A stretch of 8,164 bases of DNA from an uncultured Moraxellaceae bacterium (GCA_937928295.1 CALEYY010000001.1:1-8164); one strand, 5' to 3'. Counted from the first letter of the stretch, positions 1-6,545 are shown. The notes: generated by a model from the sequence alone, not told the origin. Translations and numbers: made by a program.

Positions 1-387
1 CAGGTCGCCAAGGTCTGCAACAACATGCTGCTGGCCATCCACATGATCGGCTCGGCGGAAGCGCTGACGCTGGGCGTCAACAACGGGCTCGATCCGGCCG
101 TGCTGTCGGAGATCATGAAGCAGAGTTCGGGTGGCAACTGGTCGCTGGAGAAATACAACCCGATGCCGGGTGTGATGGCGGGCGTACCGGCGTCACGCGA
201 TTACAGCGGCGGCTTTGGCACGGATCTGATGCTGAAGGATCTGGGGCTGGCCGAGGAGGCCGCACTGGCCAGTGCCTCGTCGATTCCGCTCGGCGGCTTA
301 GCGCGCAACCTGTATGCCGCGCACAGTGCTGGTGGCGCCGGTGCGCTGGATTTCTCCAGCATCATCCGGCTTTTGCAGAAGCGCTGA
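1..387 (+). CDS. mmsB: 3-hydroxyisobutyrate dehydrogenase family protein, 3' part only
   Basis: This frame is open from the first base of the window, so the gene starts upstream; 128 residues remain of a family usually near 295. The visible part is the all-helical C-terminal domain of the beta-hydroxyacid dehydrogenases. The first residues, QVAKVCNNML, match the family's G-x-G-x-x-x-K-x-x-x-N motif, with the catalytic lysine at fragment residue 4 and the paired asparagine at residue 8. Further on, GGFGTDLMLKDLGLAEEAA (about residues 71-89) is the usual KDL-type helix that shapes the active site. Enzymes of this type oxidise 3-hydroxyisobutyrate to methylmalonate semialdehyde with NAD+ in cytosolic valine breakdown. 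The Rossmann domain that fixes cofactor choice is outside the window, so a relative such as tartronate semialdehyde reductase is less likely but possible. The gene ends tail to tail with, and 26 bp inside, the LysR gene on the other strand. Confidence 0.88.
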   Translation, partial: QVAKVCNNMLLAIHMIGSAEALTLGVNNGLDPAVLSEIMKQSSGGNWSLEKYNPMPGVMAGVPASRDYSGGFGTDLMLKDLGLAEEAALASASSIPLGGLARNLYAAHSAGGAGALDFSSIIRLLQKR

Positions 388-1333
388 TGACGGTGCCGGC
401 CAATCCGGCGGGGGCTTCATAACCGCGTCCGCTCGCAATCAGTTGCGCAAATTCTTCGGCCAGAAAGTCGATGAACAGTCGCACCGCCGGCAGCAGGCCG
501 CGTCGTGATGGAAACACCACATGCACGATGCCGCTGCGGGGAGCCCAACCCGGCAGCACATCCACCAGTGTGCCCTCGCTCAACTCGCGGTGCACCATCA
601 TGATCGGCAGGGCGGCCACACCAACGCCCTGCAATACAGCCTGATGCAGGGCGATCATGTCGTTGGCGATCAGTCTCGGCTCATGTTGCACAGTGGCCTG
701 GCTGCCCGCAGGCCCGTCGAGATGCCAGACGGCTTGCTGATGCGTTTCGCCGAGCAGCACTGACGGTAACCGGGCCACATTCTCCGGTGTTCGTATCTCT
801 GCCATCCCTTCCAGCAGGCGTGGATGCGCGACCAGCCGCTGTGTGCTCACGGCCAGCACCTTCATGACCAGATCAGAGTCTTCCAGCGGCGGGAAACGGA
901 CCCGGACAGCCATGTCGAAGCCTTCGCGAATCAGGTCGACGGCACGATTTGTGACCTCAAGCTGCACCTTGATACGCGGGCAGCGCAGCATGAAGCGCGA
1001 CACCATGTCACCCACCATGAAATACAGCACGGCCGAGGCGCAGCTCATGCGAATCGTGCCTTGTGGCTGGGCCTGATTGCGTGCGATCAGCTCTTCTGCC
1101 GCATCCGCTTCAGTCAGCATGGCCTGGCAGTGTCGGGCGTACTCCTGACCGATTTCGGTGACCGCAAAGCGTCGCGTTGAACGCTGAATCAGCCGAACAC
1201 CCAGTCGTTCCTCCAGCGCCGCCACGCGACGGCTGAGCTTGGACTTGGGGATGCCCAAGGCCCGACTGGCGGGGGCGAAGCCCCGGTGTTCGATCACTTG
1301 CACGAAATAGAAAAGATCGTTCAGGTCGCGCAT
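362..1333 (-). CDS. LysR-family transcriptional regulator
   Basis: A 323-residue LysR-type regulator. Residues 1-60 form the winged helix-turn-helix: it opens with MRDLNDLFYFVQVIE, followed by the recognition region ASRALGIPKSKLSRRVAALE and the wing LGVRLIQRSTRRFAVTE. Residues about 90-300 are the substrate-binding domain of two alpha/beta lobes; QPQGTIRMSC (about 89-98) is the usual hinge-to-domain entry. The start is set by homology, because family members begin within a few residues of the helix; no strong ribosome binding site is visible. The C-terminal tail (about 20 residues, Ala/Gly/Ser-rich) is longer than usual and is the part that overlaps the end of the dehydrogenase gene. It is divergent from the pirin gene, so its likely target is the shared 133-bp intergenic region, with autoregulation. 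It belongs to the group that resembles regulators of quinone or aromatic stress responses, but the effector cannot be read from sequence. Confidence 0.93.
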   Translation of the reverse strand: MRDLNDLFYFVQVIEHRGFAPASRALGIPKSKLSRRVAALEERLGVRLIQRSTRRFAVTEIGQEYARHCQAMLTEADAAEELIARNQAQPQGTIRMSCASAVLYFMVGDMVSRFMLRCPRIKVQLEVTNRAVDLIREGFDMAVRVRFPPLEDSDLVMKVLAVSTQRLVAHPRLLEGMAEIRTPENVARLPSVLLGETHQQAVWHLDGPAGSQATVQHEPRLIANDMIALHQAVLQGVGVAALPIMMVHRELSEGTLVDVLPGWAPRSGIVHVVFPSRRGLLPAVRLFIDFLAEEFAQLIASGRGYEAPAGLAGTVISASAKAG

Positions 1334-1347
1334 GGCAGGCCACTACT

Positions 1348-1363
1348 GTTCTATTTATGGAAC
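1348..1363. promoter_or_regulatory. Inverted repeat, candidate LysR-regulator operator
   Basis: GTTCTATTTATGGAAC is a 16-bp imperfect palindrome. The outer four bases pair perfectly (GTTC/GAAC), and two of the four inner pairs also match. It contains T-N11-A (1349 and 1361), the loose consensus of LysR-type binding boxes. It sits 15-30 bp upstream of the lysR start codon, a position suited to autorepression. It also lies just upstream of a GATAAT (1374-1379) that could be the -10 box of the pirin promoter, where bound regulator could contact RNA polymerase. That it is bound by the adjacent regulator is inference. Confidence 0.5.
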
Positions 1364-1373
1364 GCTAAGGGTA

Positions 1374-1379
1374 GATAAT
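1374..1379 (+). promoter_or_regulatory. Possible -10 box of the pirin promoter
   Basis: GATAAT matches the sigma-70 -10 consensus at five of six positions. The bases at -35 spacing (about 1350-1356) do not resemble TTGACA and overlap the 1348-1363 palindrome. That pattern is common in activator-dependent LysR-controlled promoters. An alternative AT-rich candidate is TATATA at 1407-1412, which also lacks a -35 box. Weak evidence; the true start could be either. Confidence 0.25.
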
Positions 1380-1385
1380 GCCAGC

Positions 1386-1408
1386 TATTCACGCCACTGT
1401 TGTGAATA
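1386..1408. promoter_or_regulatory. Perfect 7-bp inverted repeat in the lysR-pirin gap
   Basis: TATTCAC (1386-1392) and GTGAATA (1402-1408) are perfect reverse complements separated by 9 bp. The arms are AT-rich and centred about 70 bp upstream of the pirin start codon. The geometry fits a dimeric regulator site. It is different in sequence from the 1348-1363 palindrome, so it may be a second LysR-regulator half-site pair or the site of another protein. Confidence 0.4.
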
Positions 1409-1466
1409 TATAGTTTTTCAAAAGGCGGAGTGGCGGTGATGCCACGGTGCCGACAGGAGATAGCTC

Positions 1467-2333
1467 ATGAAGAAAATCAGTGGTGTTTACAACAGCCCGC
1501 GCCAGCACTGGGTCGGTGACGGCTTCCCGGTGCGCTCGCTATTTTCCTACGAGCGCTTCGGTCAGCAGCTCAGTCCGTTCTTGCTGCTCGATTATGCCGG
1601 CCCACAGGAGTTCACGCCGACACAGCGTCCGCGTGGCGTCGGGCAGCATCCGCATCGCGGCTTCGAGACCGTCACGATTGTCTACGAAGGCGAGGTGGCG
1701 CATCGCGACTCGACCGGCAACGGTGGTGTCATCGGTCCGGGCGATGTGCAGTGGATGACGGCGGGTTCCGGCATCCTGCACGAGGAGTTCCACTCCCCGG
1801 AATTCACCGCCAGAGGCGGCGCGCTGGAGATGGTGCAGCTGTGGGTGAACCTGCCGGCCAAGGACAAAATGACCGCGCCGGGCTACCAAGGCATCCTCGA
1901 TCGCGACATCCCTGCGGTCGACTTGCCGGATGCGGCGGGCCGTGTGCGCGTCATCGCCGGCGAGTACCGCAGCCATGCCGGCCCGGCCAGCACCTTCTCG
2001 GCCATGGATGTCTGGGATGTGCGCCTGAATGCCGGCAAGCAGGCTGGATTCAGCCTGCCTCCAGGTCGCAGTCTCGCCGTGATCGTGCTCAAGGGCGCGG
2101 TTCGGGTCAACGGCGAAGAGCCTGTGAGTGATGCCCAGCTGGTCGTGTTCGAGCAGGATGGCAGCGAGTTCACGCTGGCCGCCGACAGCGATGCCAAGCT
2201 TGTCGTGCTCAGTGGCGAGCCATTGAACGAGGCCATCGAAGGCTATGGCCCTTTTGTCATGAATACGCCGCTGCAGATCCGTGAGGCCATTCATGACTTC
2301 AACAGCGGTCGCTTCGGGAAAATGCCGGACTGA
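1467..2333 (+). CDS. Pirin family protein
   Basis: A 288-residue bicupin of the pirin family, near the usual 280-300. The N-terminal cupin carries the diagnostic motif HPHRGFETVT at residues 61-70 and GILHEEFH at 102-109. By family knowledge these supply the single metal site: His61, His63, His105 and Glu107, corresponding to His56, His58, His101 and Glu103 of human pirin. All four ligands are intact. The second cupin (about 165-275) has no such ligands, as normal. Bacterial pirins are cytosolic iron proteins; some (YhhW type) show quercetin 2,3-dioxygenase activity, others act through protein contacts or redox sensing. The start is supported by AGGAG at 1455-1459, 7 bp before the ATG. The gene is divergent from the LysR regulator, a recurrent arrangement that suggests induction by an electrophile or aromatic compound sensed by that regulator. 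The native substrate is unknown. Confidence 0.95.
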   Translation: MKKISGVYNSPRQHWVGDGFPVRSLFSYERFGQQLSPFLLLDYAGPQEFTPTQRPRGVGQHPHRGFETVTIVYEGEVAHRDSTGNGGVIGPGDVQWMTAGSGILHEEFHSPEFTARGGALEMVQLWVNLPAKDKMTAPGYQGILDRDIPAVDLPDAAGRVRVIAGEYRSHAGPASTFSAMDVWDVRLNAGKQAGFSLPPGRSLAVIVLKGAVRVNGEEPVSDAQLVVFEQDGSEFTLAADSDAKLVVLSGEPLNEAIEGYGPFVMNTPLQIREAIHDFNSGRFGKMPD

Positions 2334-2342
2334 CCGCCGGCA
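2319..2342 (-). terminator. Possible intrinsic terminator for the minus-strand gene
   Basis: TGCCGG (2323-2328) and CCGGCA (2337-2342) form a perfect 6-bp GC-rich stem with an 8-base loop. Read on the minus strand, it is followed at once by TTTT (2322-2319). It lies 22 bp beyond the stop of the minus-strand solute-binding protein gene and spans the stop codon of the convergent pirin gene. On the plus strand there is no T-run, so it would act mainly for the minus-strand transcript. The short T-tract keeps confidence low. Confidence 0.35.
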
Positions 2343-2363
2343 AGCAAGGTGGACGGACAGCGT

Positions 2364-3356
2364 TTATTCGACGTTGTCCGAACACTCGGCGGCACTGGCG
2401 TCGATCTTGCAGCGCACTTTCTTCAGCAGCTTCATCATCTTTGGATCGTAGGTGCCATCTTGCGTGAGCAGGATGCGCGACTCACGCATCATCACCACAT
2501 ATTTGGCCTTGTCGGCAGCCGTCAGCTCCATCCAGTAATTGGCGGGAATGGTGTCTTCGGCTTGCTTGGCCAGGGCTTCGGCACGATCAAGCTGGGTCAG
2601 CGAATAGGCGCGCGCCTTGGCGCCGAGATCCGCCGGCCACTTGTCCTTGCGGATGATCATCATGCCGGTCATCTGGATCAGCGGGAAACGATAGACCGCG
2701 CCGGTGGTGCCCAGACCCTTGTAGATTTCGAACGGCTTGTAGGCAATGGCGGGCGCGGCAATGATGTCGACCTGGCCGTTGTTGAACTTGGCGGCGAAGC
2801 TGGTGATATCGGATGCCACCGGCTGCAGGCCCATCTGCTGCGCCATCTTGGCCTGTGACTTGTCATAGTCGAGAACGGCGATTTTCTTGCCGGCGGCCTT
2901 TTCAATCGAGTTGATGGTGCGGTCGCGAACCATGATGTAAGCGCCACCCAGCGGAGCCACACCGATCACTTCATACTGACCCGTGGTCATGGCCGGTGCC
3001 ATTGGCGGGCTGGCCAAGGCTTGAAGCGCTATGCGCAGATGTTTGTTGGTTGGCACGGCACCCACGGAGTCGAGGCTGCCGACGAAGTGGTTGAACTGGC
3101 GACCGCGCAGCGTGGTCACGGCAATGCCGTCACACTGACCGGCCTTGAAATCTTCGGTGACCACGCGCTCATCGGTATAGGCCTTGAGCGTCAGCGGGAT
3201 GCCCCATTGCTTGGCGACCAGCGCGAAATCCTTGGCGATGCCAAATGCGGGGCCTTGTGACCCCAGCGGGTCAAAAACACAGTAAAGTCCAGCATTGGCA
3301 GTCAAGCTTGTAAGGGCGAGAGCGGTAACAGCGGCGAATTTTGTTGTTGTTTTCAT
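2364..3356 (-). CDS. AdeT/DUF6091-like putative periplasmic solute-binding protein
   Basis: A 330-residue secreted protein. Residues 1-22 are a signal peptide: KTTTK basic start, Ala/Leu/Thr core and cleavage after ANA. The mature part opens GLYCVFDPLGSQGPAFGIAK and contains GQCDGI, a run of alternating alpha/beta segments, KFNNGQVDIIAAPAIAYKPF and a C-terminal two-cysteine end (VRCKID, ECSDN). From memory this matches the family annotated as putative solute-binding protein or AdeT, once described as an RND efflux component in Acinetobacter. With no membrane helices it cannot be a pump; its shape is that of a TRAP or TctC-like binding protein. The start at 3356 is preferred because AGGAAGA lies just upstream (3368-3362) and the signal peptide begins there. 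The open frame runs 63 codons further up, but that part looks like untranslated leader. It stands alone, divergent from the acyltransferase operon, with no transporter membrane genes beside it. Ligand unknown. Confidence 0.8.
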   Translation of the reverse strand: MKTTTKFAAVTALALTSLTANAGLYCVFDPLGSQGPAFGIAKDFALVAKQWGIPLTLKAYTDERVVTEDFKAGQCDGIAVTTLRGRQFNHFVGSLDSVGAVPTNKHLRIALQALASPPMAPAMTTGQYEVIGVAPLGGAYIMVRDRTINSIEKAAGKKIAVLDYDKSQAKMAQQMGLQPVASDITSFAAKFNNGQVDIIAAPAIAYKPFEIYKGLGTTGAVYRFPLIQMTGMMIIRKDKWPADLGAKARAYSLTQLDRAEALAKQAEDTIPANYWMELTAADKAKYVVMMRESRILLTQDGTYDPKMMKLLKKVRCKIDASAAECSDNVE

Positions 3357-3361
3357 GGTGT

Positions 3362-3368
3362 TCTTCCT
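3362..3368 (-). promoter_or_regulatory. Ribosome binding site fixing the start at 3356
   Basis: On the minus strand AGGAAGA lies five bases before the ATG at 3356-3354. It chooses this start over the in-frame upstream Met at 3545, whose added 63 residues would bury the signal peptide. Confidence 0.75.
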
Positions 3369-3562
3369 GAAGTGCCGTGCAAGCGGGTAGATATACAGGC
3401 TTTCGGCATTGTAGGGTTGCTTTTGCGACGGCCGCTTGGCTTTGCTGACGAAAAATACGGTCGTTCTGGCCAAAATGCTTTTATTGTTTGAATAAGCAGC
3501 GATTGACGGAAATTCGAGCAATCCCCGGAAAGCCTTGGCAGGCAAGGGTTACAGCCGCTTCA

Positions 3563-3597
3563 CGGCAGCTTTCCCACGAACTTGTCCACAGCTGCCG
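3563..3597. repeat. Inverted repeat upstream of the acyltransferase gene
   Basis: CGGCAGCT (3563-3570) and AGCTGCCG (3590-3597) are perfect 8-bp reverse complements around a 19-base loop, ending 47 bp before the acyltransferase start codon. It could be an operator for a dimeric regulator or a leader hairpin. No T-run follows, so it is not a typical terminator. Confidence 0.4.
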
Positions 3598-3632
3598 GGG
3601 ATAACTCCAGGCATTTGATGCAGGCATTGAAA

Positions 3633-3638
3633 GAGGGA
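3633..3638 (+). promoter_or_regulatory. Ribosome binding site deciding the acyltransferase start
   Basis: GAGGGA lies six bases before the ATG at 3645. The in-frame upstream options, a TTG at 3582 and an ATG at 3618, lack a comparable site, so 3645 is preferred. Confidence 0.65.
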
Positions 3639-3644
3639 AGCAAC

Positions 3645-4514
3645 ATGGCAACGCGCAGTCGCGCCGAACAGCTCGCCGAACAGGCCTTCGGCGACTTCAC
3701 GCCACCGTCGGCAGAAAAGTTGCATCGCTACATGGCACCCATGCGGGCCTGGTTCAGCCCGCAATTCTATGGTTTGGAACGGCTCGATTTGTCGCGCCCG
3801 GCGTTGTTTGTGGGCAACCATGCGCTGTTCAGCATCGATGCCGGCCTGATTCTGGATCATCTCTATACGCAGTACGGCGTACTGCCGCGCTCGCTCGGCG
3901 ACCATCTGCACTTTCAGATTCCGGGCTGGGGCCAGGCCGTGACCGATTACGGCGGCGTGGAGGGCACACCGGAGAATTGCAGCGAGCTGATGCGTCGCGG
4001 CGAATCCATTCTGGTGTTTCCCGGTGGCGCGCGTGAGGTTAACCGGCGCAAAACCGACCGCTACGAAGTGATCTGGAAACAGCGCACCGGCTTTGCCCGA
4101 CTCGCCATTCAGCACGGTTACGACATCATTCCGTTTGCCTCGGTGGGAGCCAACGAGAGCTACGAAATTTTGCTCGATGCCGACGAGATTCGCGGCTCGC
4201 GGCTCTGGCGCTGGCTCGATCGCGGCGGTCGCCTGAATCGCGCCGTGCGTGATGGTGATCTGATTTCACCGCTGGTGCGTGGCATTGGCCCGACGCTGCT
4301 GCCGCGCCCGCAGCCATTTTATTTCGCTTTTGGTGAGCGTATCCCGACGGCGCATCTGCAGGCCGCAGAGGTCAGCAAGGCCAGCTTGTGGGCGGTGCGC
4401 GAGCAGACCGAGCAGGCCATCCACAGCATGATGGCGGAGCTGAGAACCCAGCGTCGCGCCGATCAGCCGCAGTGGAGCGCGCTGCGTCGCTGGCTGGCCC
4501 CGATTCAAGACTGA
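3645..4514 (+). CDS. Lysophospholipid acyltransferase family protein (TMEM68/DGAT2-like)
   Basis: A 289-residue member of the glycerolipid acyltransferase superfamily, closest by motif to the MGAT/DGAT2/TMEM68 branch. The catalytic block is NHALFSID at residues 58-65, with His59 and Asp65 in the H-x5-D spacing used by that branch. The acceptor/phosphate block is FPGGAREV at 125-132, very like the FPGGAREA of TMEM68 and plant phytyl-ester synthases. A third conserved stretch is IIPFASVGANESYEI (161-175). There is no clear long membrane helix, so it probably binds the inner face of the membrane peripherally. It should move an acyl chain from acyl-CoA or acyl-ACP to a hydroxyl acceptor, but the acceptor (glycerolipid, wax alcohol, other) is not readable. 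It heads a four-gene run; the next start is 26 bp beyond its stop, suggesting co-transcription with the oxidoreductase. Confidence 0.85.
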   Translation: MATRSRAEQLAEQAFGDFTPPSAEKLHRYMAPMRAWFSPQFYGLERLDLSRPALFVGNHALFSIDAGLILDHLYTQYGVLPRSLGDHLHFQIPGWGQAVTDYGGVEGTPENCSELMRRGESILVFPGGAREVNRRKTDRYEVIWKQRTGFARLAIQHGYDIIPFASVGANESYEILLDADEIRGSRLWRWLDRGGRLNRAVRDGDLISPLVRGIGPTLLPRPQPFYFAFGERIPTAHLQAAEVSKASLWAVREQTEQAIHSMMAELRTQRRADQPQWSALRRWLAPIQD

Positions 4515-4524
4515 TCTGAATGCC

Positions 4525-4530
4525 AAGAGG
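4525..4530 (+). promoter_or_regulatory. Ribosome binding site favouring the oxidoreductase start at 4541
   Basis: AAGAGG lies ten bases before the ATG at 4541. The alternative ATG at 4520 has no such site ahead of it and would add seven residues (MPRGAEL) that do not fit the family's N-terminus. Confidence 0.55.
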
Positions 4531-4540
4531 CGCTGAACTC

Positions 4541-5785
4541 ATGAATATCTTCGATCCCTTGCTGTTGCCCAACGGCTCCCGCATTCCCAACCGCATCGCC
4601 AAGGCGGCCATGGAAGAAAACATGGCCGACGACACTCAGGCACCGTCCGAGGGCTTGATGCGCCTGTACCAGTCTTGGGCTGATGGCGGGGCGGGCCTGA
4701 TCATTTCCGGCAATGTGATGGTGGACAGCCGCGCCATGACCGGCCCCGGCGGCGTGGTGCTGGAGGATGACAGTCAGCTCGCCAAGTTCCGACGCTGGGC
4801 GCAGATCGGCCGCTCGCAGGGGGCGCAGTTCTGGTTGCAGATCAACCATCCCGGCCGGCAGATGCGAGCCAATCTCGGGCAGCAGACTTGGGCACCGTCG
4901 GCGGTGGCGCTGGATCTGGGCAAGCTGTCCAAGCATTTCGGCACGCCTCGCGAGATGACCGAGGCCGACATTGCCGAGATCATCCAGCGCTTTGCCCGCA
5001 CCGCGCAGTTCGGCGAGCAGGCCGGCTTCACCGGCGTTGAAGTGCATGCGGCGCACGGCTATCTGCTGAGCCAGTTTCTGTCGCCGCTGAGCAATCGCCG
5101 CACGGATGCCTGGGGTGGTTCGCTGGAAAACCGGGCGCGCTTGCTGCTGGAGGTCGTCAAGGCCGTTCGTGCCGTGGTGTCGCCGGCGTTCGCGGTGGCC
5201 GTAAAGATCAATTCCGCCGATTTCCAGCGCGGCGGTTTCAGTGCCGATGATGCGCGCCAGGTCGTGGTCATGCTTAATGATCTGGGCGTCGACTTGGTGG
5301 AGCTGTCGGGCGGCAGCTACGAAGCGCCGGCCATGCAGGGCGATGCTCGCGATGGCCGCACACTGGCGCGCGAGGCCTATTTCCTGGAGTTCGCGCAGGA
5401 CATTCGCACGGTGGCGACGATGCCGGTGATGGTCACCGGCGGTATCCGTCGCCAGCCGATCGCCGCCGAGGTGGTGAGCAGCGGGGTCGATATGGTGGGG
5501 ATCGCCACGGCGCTGGCCATCGTGCCTCATCTGCCCAGCGACTGGCGAAATGGCAAGGACACGGCACCGGAACTTGCGCCTATCACCTGGAAGAACAAAA
5601 CGCTGGCGTCGCTGGCCAATATGGCGGTGGTCAAGTTTCAGCTGCACCGGCTTAGCCAGGGGCGGGCACCGCATCCGCAGGTGTCGCCGCTGCGCGCCCT
5701 GGTCGGCCAGCAAGTCACAAATGCCCTGCGCACGCGCTGGTATCGCAAGCGTATGGCATCACATTCCGGAGCCAAGCCATGTTGA
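4541..5785 (+). CDS. NADH:flavin oxidoreductase, old yellow enzyme family
   Basis: A 414-residue FMN-dependent TIM-barrel oxidoreductase. It opens MNIFDPLLLPNGSRIPNRIA, typical of the family. QINHPGRQ at 100-107 contributes to the flavin site. VEVHAAHGYLLSQFLSP (167-183 approx.) holds His169 and His172, the pair that hydrogen-bonds the substrate carbonyl (His/Asn in yeast OYE), and Tyr174, the likely proton donor. NRRTDAWGGSLENRARL (185-201) and the phosphate-binding VTGGIR (298-303) complete the pattern. The barrel ends near residue 340; a basic tail of about 70 residues follows, without the iron-sulfur and FAD domains of 2,4-dienoyl-CoA reductase. It should reduce an activated C=C bond, such as an enone or enal, with NAD(P)H. 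Substrate unknown. Its stop overlaps the next gene's start, so translational coupling is likely. Confidence 0.92.
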   Translation: MNIFDPLLLPNGSRIPNRIAKAAMEENMADDTQAPSEGLMRLYQSWADGGAGLIISGNVMVDSRAMTGPGGVVLEDDSQLAKFRRWAQIGRSQGAQFWLQINHPGRQMRANLGQQTWAPSAVALDLGKLSKHFGTPREMTEADIAEIIQRFARTAQFGEQAGFTGVEVHAAHGYLLSQFLSPLSNRRTDAWGGSLENRARLLLEVVKAVRAVVSPAFAVAVKINSADFQRGGFSADDARQVVVMLNDLGVDLVELSGGSYEAPAMQGDARDGRTLAREAYFLEFAQDIRTVATMPVMVTGGIRRQPIAAEVVSSGVDMVGIATALAIVPHLPSDWRNGKDTAPELAPITWKNKTLASLANMAVVKFQLHRLSQGRAPHPQVSPLRALVGQQVTNALRTRWYRKRMASHSGAKPC

Positions 5786-6534
5786 TCCCGTCACTGCAAA
5801 ACCAAGTCAGCGCCGAGGAATGGCAGCTGCGTTGCGACCTCGCCGCCTGTTATCGCCTTGTCGCTGCTTATGGCTGGAGCGACTTGGTGTTCACGCATAT
5901 TTCGGTGCGCTTGCCGGGGCCGGATCATCACTTTCTCATCAACCCGTATGGGCTGATGTTTGACGAGATCACGGCGTCGTCGCTGATCAAGGTTGACCAG
6001 CACTGCAACAAGCTCATCGAGTCGCCGTTTCCGGTGAATCCGGCCGGTTTTGTCATCCACAGTGCCGTGCATGAGGCGCGCGAGGATGTGCAGTGCGTGT
6101 TGCACACGCATACTCGTGCCGGGGTGGCGGTGAGTGCGCAAAAGGCCGGTGTGCTGCCAATTTCTCAGCAATCGACTTTTGTGCTGGCCTCGCTGGCCTA
6201 TCACGATTACGAAGGCGTGGCGTTCCGGCCGGATGAAAAGCCGCGCCTGCAGGCCGATCTCGGCGCTGCGAATTTCCTCATGCTGCGCAATCACGGCCTG
6301 CTGACCTGCGGTGCCAGCATCGCCGATGCCTTCCTCAACATGTATGTGTTCGAGAGCACCTGCCAGATTCAGCTCGCGGCGCAGGCCGGCGGTGAGCTGA
6401 TTTCGGTGGACCCGCGCATCGTGGCCGGTGTTGCCGAGGCGATGCGCGTGCAGACTGGTGGCATGGGTGGCGCATTTGCCTGGCCGGCGCTGCTGCGCAA
6501 GGTGGAGAAGCTGGATCCGGGCTATCGCAGCTGA
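5779..6534 (+). CDS. Class II aldolase/adducin family protein
   Basis: A 251-residue single-domain protein of the class II aldolase/adducin fold. The zinc ligands are visible: HTHT at 109-112 gives His109 and His111, and NHGLLTCG (171-178) gives His172, as in FucA and AraD. FVIHSAVHEAR (91-101) aligns with the FucA region that carries catalytic Glu73, but the Glu position appears to be His94 here, as in the adducin-type branch. It may therefore act as an aldolase, epimerase or decarboxylase on a substrate unlike fuculose phosphate. Phosphate-binding residues could not be confirmed. The ATG at 5779 overlaps the previous stop by 7 bp and has GGAG (5768-5771) at the right distance. It is followed after 11 bp by the GFA gene. 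Within the operon it may act before or after the enone reductase. Confidence 0.9.
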   Translation: MLIPSLQNQVSAEEWQLRCDLAACYRLVAAYGWSDLVFTHISVRLPGPDHHFLINPYGLMFDEITASSLIKVDQHCNKLIESPFPVNPAGFVIHSAVHEAREDVQCVLHTHTRAGVAVSAQKAGVLPISQQSTFVLASLAYHDYEGVAFRPDEKPRLQADLGAANFLMLRNHGLLTCGASIADAFLNMYVFESTCQIQLAAQAGGELISVDPRIVAGVAEAMRVQTGGMGGAFAWPALLRKVEKLDPGYRS

Positions 6535-6545
6535 GGAGACAAATC

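Larger units (their letters stand above)
3357..3644. other. Divergent intergenic control region
   Basis: This 288-bp gap separates the minus-strand solute-binding protein gene from the plus-strand acyltransferase operon and must hold promoters for both. For the minus strand, TACAAT (plus coordinates 3413-3408) is a fair -10 match but has no good -35. AT-rich DNA at about 3450-3492 could hold another promoter. For the plus strand no convincing -35/-10 pair was found. A long-loop inverted repeat lies at 3563-3597. Open frames that enter the gap from either side look like chance extensions: codon use and protein sequence there are not convincing. Confidence 0.5.

Noticed and set aside
1539..2294. 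A 251-residue open frame antisense to the pirin gene
   Set aside because: The pirin frame has all its metal ligands and a ribosome binding site; the antisense frame has neither motifs nor a start signal.
3582..3590. A DnaA-box-like nonamer, TTGTCCACA
   Set aside because: A single one-mismatch site with no cluster, no AT-rich unwinding region and no replication genes nearby; chance occurrence is likely.
3549..4115. A 188-residue minus-strand frame opposite the acyltransferase
   Set aside because: The acyltransferase motifs are on the plus strand, and the minus frame shows no family pattern.
4505..5713. A 402-residue open frame antisense to the ene-reductase
   Set aside because: It is His/Arg/Gln-rich with no recognisable domain, and mirrors the codon bias of a clearly real flavoprotein gene on the plus strand. 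GC-rich genes commonly leave such long antisense frames.
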